Source of the DNA: Candidatus Nanohalococcus occultus
GTDB taxonomy: Archaea > Nanohalarchaeota > Nanosalinia > Nanosalinales > Nanosalinaceae
Assembly (NCBI RefSeq): GCF_029207735.1
Contig: NZ_CP104395.1
Location: 788,692 to 852,691 of the forward strand
Direction: 5' to 3'
DNA: 64,000 nt
A model generated the notes under the pieces. It made no database searches and had not been told where the DNA came from. It worked only from the letters and a program-made list of their open reading frames with translations. The translations under genes and the position numbers were made by a program. Positions 8,346 through 15,734 of this stretch are shown here, in pieces; position 1 is the stretch's first letter, and each line of letters starts with the position of its first letter.

Positions 8346-8472
8346 ACCTCAAATTTGCTTCTATTTCATTTAAAAATTAAAGCAGCCCAGGCTACGAACC
8401 ACAAATAATTGTAACTGAAAAATTAGGTTTTAACTCTTCTTTCCTCTCCGCACCCGGAGAAAGCTCGGAAGG

Positions 8473-8883
8473 CTAATTAAGTATGAGTTCTTCTTTCAGC
8501 TCTTTTTTGAGTTCGAAGATATCTGTTGGAAGCTCTGTTGGATCGAAAAATATTATGTCCTCTATTACCGGCCCCATACACTGTGCTTGGAGGTAGCGCC
8601 GGACTTTGCTTTTCTTGCTGGCTGGCGTGAGATTTGTCTCAACCTCGTAGATCATCGCAGTGTCCGCGTCTATTACATCGACGATCCATTCGTTCGGTAT
8701 CTCGACTTCCGTCCTCACTTCATGACTGTTATCAGATAGTATCTCGTAGATCGCACTTTTGACCATGAAATGGCGGTACTGGTCGCCGTGGCGGTTGACA
8801 CCAGATTTTTTGTTCCATTCACGTTGGCCGCCGCATTTTTCGATTATCCCTAGTTTCTGCCTCAAAAGCTCCTTTTTGTTCAT
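8473..8883 (-). CDS. Possible PD-(D/E)XK-like nuclease-fold protein
   Basis: A 136-residue soluble protein. The central pattern (HFMVKSAIYEIL, then EVEIPNEWIVDVIDADTAMIYEVETN, then SKKSKVRRYL) recalls restriction-endonuclease-like folds: a helix, an acidic beta-strand with Asp (WIVDVI), a strand with Glu (YEVET), then a Lys-rich turn. The exact ExK spacing is not clean, so catalysis is uncertain. It is divergent from the histidine phosphatase gene at 8971. Function is inferred only from the pattern. Confidence 0.5.
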   Translation of the reverse strand: MNKKELLRQKLGIIEKCGGQREWNKKSGVNRHGDQYRHFMVKSAIYEILSDNSHEVRTEVEIPNEWIVDVIDADTAMIYEVETNLTPASKKSKVRRYLQAQCMGPVIEDIIFFDPTELPTDIFELKKELKEELILN

Positions 8884-8970
8884 TCCCTTACAACCTATTC
8901 AGACTACTACAGTGAAAACGTTAACATCTCGGTAAAACCTGATTTAACACTGATTCGCCAATCGGATTCT

Positions 8971-9567
8971 ATGTGTGTGGTCCTGATCCGACATGGCGAG
9001 ACCGAACATAATGCTAAAGACTCTATCACAGGCCAGCTAGATGTGAGCCTGAACAAATATGGGGTTGAGCAGGCTGAAAAGGCAGCGAATAGACTTGAAA
9101 AATACAGTTTCGATGCTGCTTACTCCAGCGATCTAGAGAGAACATACGAGACCACCAAGATCATAGCTGAAAGACACGGACTGGAGCCTCAAAGATACAA
9201 AGAGTTCCGGGAAAGAGGTTTCGGAGAGCACGAGGGAAGACCAAAAGACGATTGGCGCAAAGTGGTAAGAGAACATGACGGCGACCGTCACTTCCTGAAA
9301 CCTGATGGAGGGGAAAGTCTGAGAGAGGTCGGAGAGCGGTTCGTTGGAAAGCTAGATGAGCTAAGGGAAAAACACGGCGAGGACGAGACTATCTTGGTAG
9401 GTGGACACAGCGTAGCTCTGAAAGCAACTCTGATGGAAATCCTGAATCTAAGCGGAGAAGGATACAACAAGCTTTCACAGGACAACACAGGTTTGACCGA
9501 AATAAAGCACAGTGAAAAAAGAGGCTGGAAACTAGTTCGAATGAACGATACCGCACACCTAGAATAA
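8971..9567 (+). CDS. Histidine phosphatase family protein (phosphoglycerate mutase-like)
   Basis: A 198-residue protein with the RHGETEHN signature at residues 7-14, where His8 is the phospho-acceptor. It also has the second arginine region (SSDLERTYETTKII) and the downstream VGGHS histidine near residue 150. Members are broad-specificity phosphatases or cofactor-dependent mutases. The subfamily cannot be fixed from sequence alone. ATG 8971 is close to the divergent promoter region shared with the gene on the other strand. Acidic surface residues are abundant. Confidence 0.9.
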   Translation: MCVVLIRHGETEHNAKDSITGQLDVSLNKYGVEQAEKAANRLEKYSFDAAYSSDLERTYETTKIIAERHGLEPQRYKEFRERGFGEHEGRPKDDWRKVVREHDGDRHFLKPDGGESLREVGERFVGKLDELREKHGEDETILVGGHSVALKATLMEILNLSGEGYNKLSQDNTGLTEIKHSEKRGWKLVRMNDTAHLE

Positions 9568-9574
9568 CACGGTT

Positions 9575-10036
9575 TTAGCCAAGCTTTCTCATGAAAACAA
9601 CGAATGCGGTGTGACCAACTTCATCTCTCAACGACTTTTTAGGAGCAACATTCCAGTTTCGCTGAATGTTCTCGACAACGCTCTCCAGTTTGAATTCAAA
9701 GTTCTCAGCTGACTGGACAGCCTCGGATGCCTGTTCTAGCGCCGGCGAGTAAACCATCATGTAGCCGCCAGTATCGTCTGGGCTATTATGGCTCCGGCGT
9801 CTTTTTCAGTTATGACCTGAGCCTTGCGTTTGAACAAGTGTTTTTTCAGGTCGTTTAGATCCGGTTCGAGAACCCGGAAGATCTTGCCTGTGTTGGTCTC
9901 TATACTGTCTCCGAGTTGAGCGTTTTTCCAGCTTCTGCTTTTCTATCATGCCTTCTTTGGTGTGTAGATCGGTTTCAGATGTTGTCAGGTAGTTCTTTTC
10001 ATCGGAAACAAGCAGAATGTAGTTTTCAGGCCTCAT
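9575..10036 (-). pseudogene. trmI: Decayed tRNA (adenine-57/58-N1)-methyltransferase TrmI
   Basis: The minus strand encodes a typical archaeal TrmI N-terminal domain: MRPENYILLVSDEKNYL, then LHTKEGMI, then (after a one-base shift at an A-run, 9923-9927) LGDSIETNTGKIFRVLEPDL and KRKAQVITEKDAGAIIAQ. Next comes GGYMMVYSPALEQ and ENIQRNWNV...GHTAFVVFMRK, which is the family's C-terminal end. The whole SAM-binding Rossmann core (roughly 95 residues, normally between the KDA helix and the GG-VYSP strand) is missing. The N- and C-parts are also in different frames at about 9763. No active enzyme can be made. Confidence 0.8.
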
Positions 10037-10108
10037 AGCCTCGGTTTGTTCTGGAAGGATTAAACCTTGTTGGTAACGGGTTAAAAGATTCTCTTCCAAA
10101 GCAAAACC

Positions 10109-10393
10109 ATGAGCAAGGAAGTACGTGCGTCACATATTCTAGTTGAAAACGAACAGCATGCGACACAAATCAAAAGAGAGATGGAAAAAGACGAAGGAAC
10201 CTTCGAGGAAATGGCCAAGGAACACTCTGACTGTCCTTCAAGCAAGAAAGGCGGCGACCTAGGATTCTTCGGCCGCGGGAAGATGGCCAAGCCTTTCGAG
10301 AAGAAAGCCTTCAGCATGGACGTAGATGAGATCAGCGAGCCTGTGGAAACACAGTTCGGATGGCATCTCATAAAGAAAACCGACGAGAGATAG
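10109..10393 (+). CDS. Parvulin-type peptidyl-prolyl cis-trans isomerase
   Basis: A single-domain 94-residue parvulin with no signal peptide, so cytoplasmic. Recognisable motifs are [13 protein letters not shown] at the start, [28 protein letters not shown] in the middle and [12 protein letters not shown] at the end, close to the full PpiC domain. It catalyses proline isomerisation to assist folding. ATG 10109 is divergent from the trmI remnant. The nine-codon 3' end (LIKKTDER-stop) is repeated twice more downstream with synonymous changes (see 10367-10527). Confidence 0.95.
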   Translation: MSKEVRASHILVENEQHATQIKREMEKDEGTFEEMAKEHSDCPSSKKGGDLGFFGRGKMAKPFEKKAFSMDVDEISEPVETQFGWHLIKKTDER

Positions 10394-10527
10394 TCGGTTT
10401 TCTGTTTGAAGCAGAAAATCTCTGATTTTCGATCATTAAGAAGACGGATGAGCGGTAGCTCTCTGTTCTTCTAGTCACCAAGAAGATCTTTGATCTTCGG
10501 CTGATAAAGAAAACCGACGAACGGTAA
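10367..10527 (+). repeat. Three tandem copies of the parvulin 3' end, each later copy preceded by a hairpin
   Basis: Copies at 10367-10393 (the real gene end), 10432-10458 and 10501-10527 all encode [L/I]IKKTDER plus a stop but use different codons (TAG, TAG, TAA ends). Each extra copy is preceded within 1-2 bases by a perfect 17-base hairpin: GAAAATC-TCT-GATTTTC (10414-10430) and GAAGATC-TTT-GATCTTC (10482-10498). The offsets are 65 and 69 bases. The second hairpin recurs identically in the 16S leader at 40622-40638. Confidence 0.9.
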
Positions 10528-10611
10528 AGCTCGGAATAAAAATCAGGGGTGTGAAAACCACCCACACTTATCCACCTTTAAAAGAATTGTCTGGAACTTA
10601 TTGGCTACAGC

Positions 10612-11091
10612 ATGTCAGAAGTCCGTGAAATTGTAAGAATTGCGAGAACCGATATCGATGGAACCAAACCGATAGCTAAAGCTATCCGCTCACTAAGTGG
10701 CGTTGGCGACATGTACGGTAATGCTATCGCTAAAGTACTAGAATTCGATACAGAGACCAAGATCGGATCTCTAAGCGATGAAGAAATCGATCAAATTGAA
10801 GAAACAATCAAGAGTCCGGAAGAAGCTGGAGTTCCAGCATGGGTAAGAAACCGGAGAAAAGATAGAGAAACAGGAGAAGACCGTCATCTAATCGGTTCCG
10901 ACCTCGAGCTACGTAAGGAGTTCGATATCAGACGTTACAAGGAAATCGGTTCCTACGTCGGATGGAGACACGAGATCGGTCTGCCAGTACGCGGACAGAA
11001 GACAAAGTCCTCATTCAGATCCGGAAGCAAGATCGGAGTTTCCCGAGCAAGACTTCAGGAAGAGGCATCGCCTGACGGAGGAGACGAATAA
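10612..11091 (+). CDS. rps13: 30S ribosomal protein uS13
   Basis: The 159-residue protein has the uS13 signature: an N-terminal ALTxIxGVG-like SLSGVGDMYGNAI, a helical body, and the basic C-terminal LPVRGQKTKSSFRSGSKIGVSRA that contacts 16S rRNA and tRNA at the head of the 30S subunit. It opens the archaeal rps13-rps4-rps11-rpo3 operon. Its stop overlaps the start of a 12-codon mini-ORF (TAATG). Confidence 0.97.
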   Translation: MSEVREIVRIARTDIDGTKPIAKAIRSLSGVGDMYGNAIAKVLEFDTETKIGSLSDEEIDQIEETIKSPEEAGVPAWVRNRRKDRETGEDRHLIGSDLELRKEFDIRRYKEIGSYVGWRHEIGLPVRGQKTKSSFRSGSKIGVSRARLQEEASPDGGDE

Positions 11092-11129
11092 TGCGAAGGT
11101 CACAGAAAATCACCGGAGGAGATTTTTGA
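11091..11129 (+). CDS. 12-residue mini-ORF between rps13 and rps4
   Basis: ATG 11091 overlaps the rps13 stop and TGA 11127-11129 is directly followed by the rps4 ATG. The encoded peptide is MRRSQKITGGDF. Its Gly-Gly codons (GGAGGA, 11116-11121) form the Shine-Dalgarno sequence of rps4. It is probably a translational-coupling device if real. A similar ORF ending GGEF-stop precedes rpo10. Confidence 0.4.
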   Translation: MRRSQKITGGDF

Positions 11130-11687
11130 ATGGTAAAGAAACTCAACAAGCAGTACGAGACACCGAACGAAGGATGGAACGAAGAAAGAATCAACAGAGA
11201 GGACTCGTTGAAGGAAGACTACGGTCTTTCCAAGAAACAGGAGATTCACAAGGCACAGAGCCAGGTAAGAGATCTCAGACGGCAGGCACGGAAGCTTGCT
11301 GCTGCTGAAGACGAGAACCGAACGCAGAAGTTCCTGGGAAAGGTTAACAGACTCGGACTGATCAGAGAAGACGATCACCTTGAAGACGTTCTATCTCTGA
11401 AGGTAACAGACATACTAGATAGAAGACTACAGACAGCTGTCAACAGAAGAGGTTTCTCGGATACAGCATCCGAAGCCCGACAGCTTGTTGTCCACGGACA
11501 CGTCTACGTCGATGGACAGCGCGTAACGGTTCCAAGCTACCTTCTTACACAGGAAGAAGAGAAGGAAGTCGAACTCAGAATGCCTGAGCCGGAAGAGGAA
11601 CCAGAGGAAGTTGAAGAAGAGACAGAAGAAGCAGAGGAAGAAGCTTCTGAAGAATCAGAGGAGACAACGGAGGAAGATGAAGAATGA
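11130..11687 (+). CDS. rps4: 30S ribosomal protein uS4
   Basis: A 185-residue small-subunit protein that nucleates 16S assembly. The N-terminal [19 protein letters not shown] and the S4 RNA-binding domain ([33 protein letters not shown], about residues 95-127) are diagnostic of archaeal uS4. A glutamate-rich tail after about residue 150 is a halophile-type extension. A strong SD (GGAGGA) precedes ATG 11130. The end overlaps rps11 by 4 bases (ATGA). Confidence 0.97.
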   Translation: MVKKLNKQYETPNEGWNEERINREDSLKEDYGLSKKQEIHKAQSQVRDLRRQARKLAAAEDENRTQKFLGKVNRLGLIREDDHLEDVLSLKVTDILDRRLQTAVNRRGFSDTASEARQLVVHGHVYVDGQRVTVPSYLLTQEEEKEVELRMPEPEEEPEEVEEETEEAEEEASEESEETTEEDEE

Positions 11688-12067
11688 CTCGTAAAGGAAT
11701 TGTAAACATTTACTCAAGTTTCAACAACACAATAATTCACGTAACCGATGCCACAGGAGCTGAGACAATCGCAAGGATCTCAGCAGGAATGGTTACGGAC
11801 AAAGGCCGTATGCAGGGAGAGCCTTTCCCAGCTATGAAGGCCGCAAAGCAAGCCACAGAGGAAGCCAAGGAGAAGGGTATCGAACAGGTCGATATTCAGG
11901 TTCGTGCGCCCGGTGGATCAAAGGCAAAGATGCCTGGTAAAGGCGCACAGCCAGCGATCAGAGCTATCTCCAGAAGCGATCTAGACGTTGGAGACATCGA
12001 AGACGTAACACCTGTACCGCACGATGGCTGTAGAGCCAAGGGCGGAAAACGCGGAAGAAGGGTGTAA
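11684..12067 (+). CDS. rps11: 30S ribosomal protein uS11
   Basis: 127 residues, full length. The sequences [33 protein letters not shown] and the C-terminal [21 protein letters not shown] are near-universal uS11 motifs of the 30S platform. Translation is coupled to rps4 by an ATGA overlap. The next gene, rpo3, starts 4 bases after the stop. Confidence 0.98.
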   Translation: MTRKGIVNIYSSFNNTIIHVTDATGAETIARISAGMVTDKGRMQGEPFPAMKAAKQATEEAKEKGIEQVDIQVRAPGGSKAKMPGKGAQPAIRAISRSDLDVGDIEDVTPVPHDGCRAKGGKRGRRV

Positions 12068-12071
12068 ACCA

Positions 12072-12641
12072 ATGGATGTCAACGTAGAGGAAGACGCAGA
12101 TGTCACAAAGATTACTTTGACAGATGCGAACCCTGCTGTAGCTAACGCTTTGAGACGATCTATTCTAACAAAGGTTCCTACACTTTCCATCAGCCACCTA
12201 GATATCAGTGAGAACCAGTCAGCTATCTTCGATGAGATGCTCGCACACCGAGCAGGACTAGTTCCTTTCACAATCCCGCAAACCGTTGAAGACGGAGACA
12301 CAGTTCACATAGCTGCGATGAAGGAAGGACCTGGAAAGCTCTACGCGAAAGACATCAAGACCGACAACGAGGAGGCAGAGCCGGTCAACCCTGATACGGT
12401 TATTGCGACACTGAAAGAAGGTCAGGCAGTCGAGTTCGAAGGTCAAGCCGAGCTTGGACGCGGAGAGGAACACGCCAAACACCAGGGCGGAACAGTAGGA
12501 TACGAAAAGATTGATGACGGAGAGTTCGTCTTCAGAATCGAATCATCAAGCGGTTACAGTAACGAAGAGCTATTCGAGCAGGCTGTCAAGGAGATCAAAA
12601 AAGAGCTTGATGAGTTCTCCGAAGCACTCGAAGAACTGTAA
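12072..12641 (+). CDS. rpo3: DNA-directed RNA polymerase subunit D (Rpo3)
   Basis: This 189-residue alpha-like subunit starts assembly of archaeal RNA polymerase. NAVANALRRSIL-type sequence (AVANALRRSILTKVPTLSI) is the dimerisation motif shared with bacterial alpha, RPB3 and RpoD. DEMLAHRAGLVPFT is also conserved. The usual archaeal protein is about 250 residues with a cysteine-rich Fe-S or zinc domain in the middle. Here there is no cysteine and that domain is reduced to a short acidic linker (DIKTDNEEAEPVNPDT). ATG 12072 is chosen over an earlier in-frame ATG inside rps11. Confidence 0.93.
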   Translation: MDVNVEEDADVTKITLTDANPAVANALRRSILTKVPTLSISHLDISENQSAIFDEMLAHRAGLVPFTIPQTVEDGDTVHIAAMKEGPGKLYAKDIKTDNEEAEPVNPDTVIATLKEGQAVEFEGQAELGRGEEHAKHQGGTVGYEKIDDGEFVFRIESSSGYSNEELFEQAVKEIKKELDEFSEALEEL

Positions 12642-12680
12642 AACACCACATATTTACTTTTTCACATACATCTTTTTCTC

Positions 12681-13283
12681 GTGTCAGATAGATACACGAA
12701 AATATCTCAGACCTCCAACTTCACAGTTTCCAAGGACTCAGATTTCGAGACCAAGAAGACCAGATCTCTCCGAAACGAACTGCGGGAAGTTGACCTCCTA
12801 CTTGAAGACGTGTTAATATACCGGAGCTGTAGAGAGGGCGCGGAGAACTCAGAAAAAAGCATAGACACGGTAGCCGAGGAATTAATCGCCTCTGAAAACT
12901 GTAGAGAAACCTGGAACCTTACAGATCAGGCAGCCTACAAACTGATGGCCGGTAGCTACAACAACGCAGTAAAGAAGCTAAAAGCGATACCCGAAGCCGA
13001 TATACCGGAAAGAAGAGCCGTTCCTCGAGAAGGCTCCGTAAGCATGTACGACAGAAACGGGCCTTCTATAGATAGACACACTCAGACACGGCAGGAAGCA
13101 AAGACAGAGAAAAAGACCGACAACGAGGAAACCAGCAGACCGGAACACCTGACCAGTTACTACGAAGAACTAACTGAGAACGCAGCTATATTAGGTTACC
13201 ACCTTGAAACATTAGCAAGAGAGCCTTCCGAACCTTTCAACGAAGACGATCTTGAACCACATCCAAAAGACTGGATGTACTAA
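12681..13283 (+). CDS. Hypothetical acidic protein
   Basis: A 200-residue charged protein starting at GTG 12681, directly behind a T/A-rich stretch that may hold its promoter. Residues 1-105 look helical (LRNELREVDLLLEDVLIY, then LTDQAAYKLMAGSYNNAVKKL). A disordered linker (about 110-155) follows and then a short helix. No membrane segment or known domain. It is the only protein gene between the ribosomal operon and tRNA-Leu(TAA). Function unknown. Confidence 0.65.
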   Translation: MSDRYTKISQTSNFTVSKDSDFETKKTRSLRNELREVDLLLEDVLIYRSCREGAENSEKSIDTVAEELIASENCRETWNLTDQAAYKLMAGSYNNAVKKLKAIPEADIPERRAVPREGSVSMYDRNGPSIDRHTQTRQEAKTEKKTDNEETSRPEHLTSYYEELTENAAILGYHLETLAREPSEPFNEDDLEPHPKDWMY

Positions 13284-13293
13284 ACATTACCTA

Positions 13294-13348
13294 GCCGGGG
13301 TAGCCAATAACTCTTGCCAACCCCGTAAAACATACAGGCAGGAAACCA
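13294..13348 (+). repeat. tRNA-Leu(TAA) 5'-end copy and hairpin leader
   Basis: The first 14 bases of the tRNA (GCCGGGGTAGCCAA) occur at 13294-13307, 55 bases before the gene. ACCCCG at 13319-13324 can pair back to CGGGGT, making a tRNA-acceptor-like mini-hairpin. Alternatively TCTTGCC (13312-13318) pairs with GGCAGGA (13337-13343). The TTGCCAACCC and AAAACAT strings are shared with the leader of tRNA-Leu(GAG) at 35018-35074. Confidence 0.75.
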
Positions 13349-13431
<83 letters not shown>

Positions 13432-13887
13432 TCATTCCAAACTCTCTACTACTTCTTTTGATAGCTCATAAGAGTCCTCTAACTCTTCTTCTAAAATCAA
13501 CCCGACCTTTTTACCTCCAATTTGGCCTGCTCCCTTTACCTTAAGATTATCCATCGCTATGTTTTCCAAATCCGCGGAAATTTCTCTCAGCTTCTTTACT
13601 GTTTCATCGTCTAGCACTCCATCTGCCTTCACCGCGATTTCTCTGAATCCGTTAGCCTCCTTATTGATATGTTTCTGATAGCTTCTCCTCACCTTCTTAC
13701 CGTGAAGATCGTCCCAGTGACTGTCCTCATAGAAGAAAACAAATTTCTTGACAGCATCATTTACTGATTGAGCTACTTTCTCCTCCTCCGAACCCTCGTT
13801 GATAAACTCGTATGTTCGTAAATACGTCGATAGAACACTAGCTCCAGCAGAGATTGTAGCAGGATCCATAGGAAGAATATTTAACAA
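13432..13887 (-). CDS. Hypothetical protein
   Basis: A 151-residue, mostly helical soluble protein with a mildly hydrophobic N-terminus (ATISAGASVLSTYL) followed by charged helices. It contains YEDSHWDDLHGKKVRRSY and a C-terminal glycine-lysine stretch (KGAGQIGGKKVGLI). No known domain recognised. An alternative ATG at 13869 gives MDPATIS and is plausible. Its TGA stop abuts the end of tRNA-Leu(TAA), so the two converge with no spacer. Confidence 0.65.
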   Translation of the reverse strand: MLNILPMDPATISAGASVLSTYLRTYEFINEGSEEEKVAQSVNDAVKKFVFFYEDSHWDDLHGKKVRRSYQKHINKEANGFREIAVKADGVLDDETVKKLREISADLENIAMDNLKVKGAGQIGGKKVGLILEEELEDSYELSKEVVESLE

Positions 13888-13907
13888 AAACTTAGATAAT
13901 TTGCGCT

Positions 13908-14258
13908 TCAGTTGTTGAGATCGCTTAGTTCGCTCTGTAGGTTCTGAAGTTCGGAGTGAAGTTCTTCAACCGAGTCATCGATTTCAGGTTCCTGGATGTT
14001 CTGTGTGTTGAGATCAACCTGTTGAGGTACCTCACCTTCGACTTCCGGGACCTCCATTTCGATGTCATCAAGCTTCTCGTTCATACGGTCGATGTTTTCG
14101 TATACGGTATCGATGGTCTTTTCCTTGACCTCTCTGACCTGTCTGAGGACTTCTGCGGCTTCTTCTACGTTCTGAATTATCTGTCGGACTGCCTCGAGAT
14201 CCTGAAGTAGTACTTTGTAGCCATCTACCCTTACGTAAAGTTGATCGTCCTCTGACAT
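13908..14258 (-). CDS. Hypothetical coiled-coil protein
   Basis: A 116-residue protein with two helical coiled-coil segments (about 15-65 and 90-115) separated by an acidic proline-containing linker (EMEVPEVEGEVPQQVDLNTQ). The short N-terminal DQLYVRVDGYKVLLQDLE recalls small archaeal proteins of unknown function. It lies 20 bases upstream of the previous minus-strand gene, so the two are probably co-transcribed. It is divergent from aspS. Confidence 0.7.
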   Translation of the reverse strand: MSEDDQLYVRVDGYKVLLQDLEAVRQIIQNVEEAAEVLRQVREVKEKTIDTVYENIDRMNEKLDDIEMEVPEVEGEVPQQVDLNTQNIQEPEIDDSVEELHSELQNLQSELSDLNN

Positions 14259-14345
14259 CTATCAACGGTTTACCTTACGCTGTTATTAAAACCGTTGGAG
14301 AGCAACAGGAGTTAAAAATCTGAACAGATCGATTTCAACGTGGAA

Positions 14346-15656
14346 ATGCTGAAACGACAATACACACGCGATATTACACCAGACATGGACGGCGAAGAAG
14401 TAGCCGTCGCAGGCTGGGCGCACGAAATAAGAGATCTAGGAGGAATCACCTTCATCCTGTTAAGAGACAGGGAAGGCACAATCCAGGCAGTTTTCAAGGA
14501 AGACGAAAACGAAGAGCTATTCGAGAAAGCACAGGAAGTCGGCCGAGAGGACGTCATAATGATCGAAGGAACAGTCAAAGAATCCGATCAGGCACCAGGT
14601 GACCGCGAGCTAATGCCAACCTCGCTTGAAATCATCGGAGACGCCGAACAACCGCTTCCAATGGAAGTATCGAAGGACATCGACTCGGATAGAGCAACAA
14701 GACTCGACAACCGGTTCATGGACCTCAGAAGACCGGAGATCCACGCAATCTTCTCACTAAGAAGTCATTTAATCGAGTCAATGGAAGAGTACTTCGATAA
14801 AAACGATTACATCAACATCCAGACACCTAACATCGCAAAGATGGGTGCTGAAGGCGGAGCAGAGCTTTTCCCAGTAGTCTACTACGGAGAAGAAGCATTC
14901 CTAAGCCAATCACCTCAGCTATACAAGCAGATGCTGATGGCAGCAGGCTTCGATAAAGTATACGAGACAGGAACCGCATTCCGCGCAGAAAACTCGAATA
15001 CTTCCAGACACGTCTCCGAGATCTCCATGTTCGACGTCGAGCTAGCGTTCATCGAAGACCAAGACGACGTCATGGACGTACTGGAAAACTCGCTGCGTTA
15101 CACACTAGAAGAGACAGCGAAAAAATCCGCTGACGATCTAGAAGAACTCGGCGTAGAGCTGACAGTGCCGGAAGAAGACTTCCCACGGATCAGCTTCGAG
15201 GAAGCCCGCAGAATCCTCAAAGAAGAGTATGACTACGAACCAGCAGAAGAAGACGATCTAGACACGAAAGGAGAGAAACTGCTTGGAGAACACTTCGAAG
15301 AACAAGGACATCCAGCCTTCTTCGTAATCGGTTACCCTGGCGAGAAGTTCTACTACATGGAAGCCCGTGAAGGAGACAAGTATGGATCCCGACGTTTCGA
15401 TCTTATCTACAAGGGACTTGAACTGGCATCCGGCGGACAGCGAGAGCATGACATGGACAAGCTCATGGCAGCGATCGAAGAGGAAGGAATCGACCCTGAG
15501 GACATAAGCTTCTACCTAGAATCGTTCAAGTTCGGAATGCCACCTCACGGAGGCTACGGACTAGGCCTCGACAGACTGGTCAGACAGGTCGCCGAACTGG
15601 ACAACGTCAAGGAAGGAATCCTGTTCCCAAGAGATCCGGACCGACTAACACCGTAA
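14346..15656 (+). CDS. aspS: Aspartyl-tRNA synthetase, probably non-discriminating
   Basis: A 436-residue class IIb synthetase charging tRNA-Asp. It has an N-terminal OB anticodon-binding domain (GWAHEIRDLGGITFILLRDREG), motif 2 (TGTAFRAENSNTSRHVSEI) and motif 3 (GGYGLGLDRLV...GILFPRDPDRLTP). In archaeal AspRS, Trp26 and Lys85 restrict recognition to tRNA-Asp; here the equivalents look like His26 and Pro84/Gly85, the non-discriminating pattern. The enzyme would then also make Asp-tRNA-Asn for the amidotransferase route. ATG 14346 is preferred to GTG 14340. Confidence 0.95.
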   Translation: MLKRQYTRDITPDMDGEEVAVAGWAHEIRDLGGITFILLRDREGTIQAVFKEDENEELFEKAQEVGREDVIMIEGTVKESDQAPGDRELMPTSLEIIGDAEQPLPMEVSKDIDSDRATRLDNRFMDLRRPEIHAIFSLRSHLIESMEEYFDKNDYINIQTPNIAKMGAEGGAELFPVVYYGEEAFLSQSPQLYKQMLMAAGFDKVYETGTAFRAENSNTSRHVSEISMFDVELAFIEDQDDVMDVLENSLRYTLEETAKKSADDLEELGVELTVPEEDFPRISFEEARRILKEEYDYEPAEEDDLDTKGEKLLGEHFEEQGHPAFFVIGYPGEKFYYMEAREGDKYGSRRFDLIYKGLELASGGQREHDMDKLMAAIEEEGIDPEDISFYLESFKFGMPPHGGYGLGLDRLVRQVAELDNVKEGILFPRDPDRLTP

Positions 15657-15666
15657 AATTTCAAGT

Positions 15667-15693
15667 CCCGGCGGTTGCCGGGCATCATTTTTA
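15667..15693 (+). terminator. Hairpin with T-run after aspS
   Basis: A perfect GC stem CCCGGC/GCCGGG (15667-15682) with a GGTT loop is followed by CATCATTTTT. It resembles an intrinsic terminator and lies 11 bases after the aspS stop and before the smc promoter region. Confidence 0.55.
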
Positions 15694-15734
15694 CCTTGTC
15701 TTTTTATGGCGCTCCGCCTAAAATTTTCTATACT

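Noticed and set aside
10081-10371. Minus-strand frame opposite the parvulin gene
   Set aside because: It is antisense to a clearly conserved parvulin domain and has no independent support.
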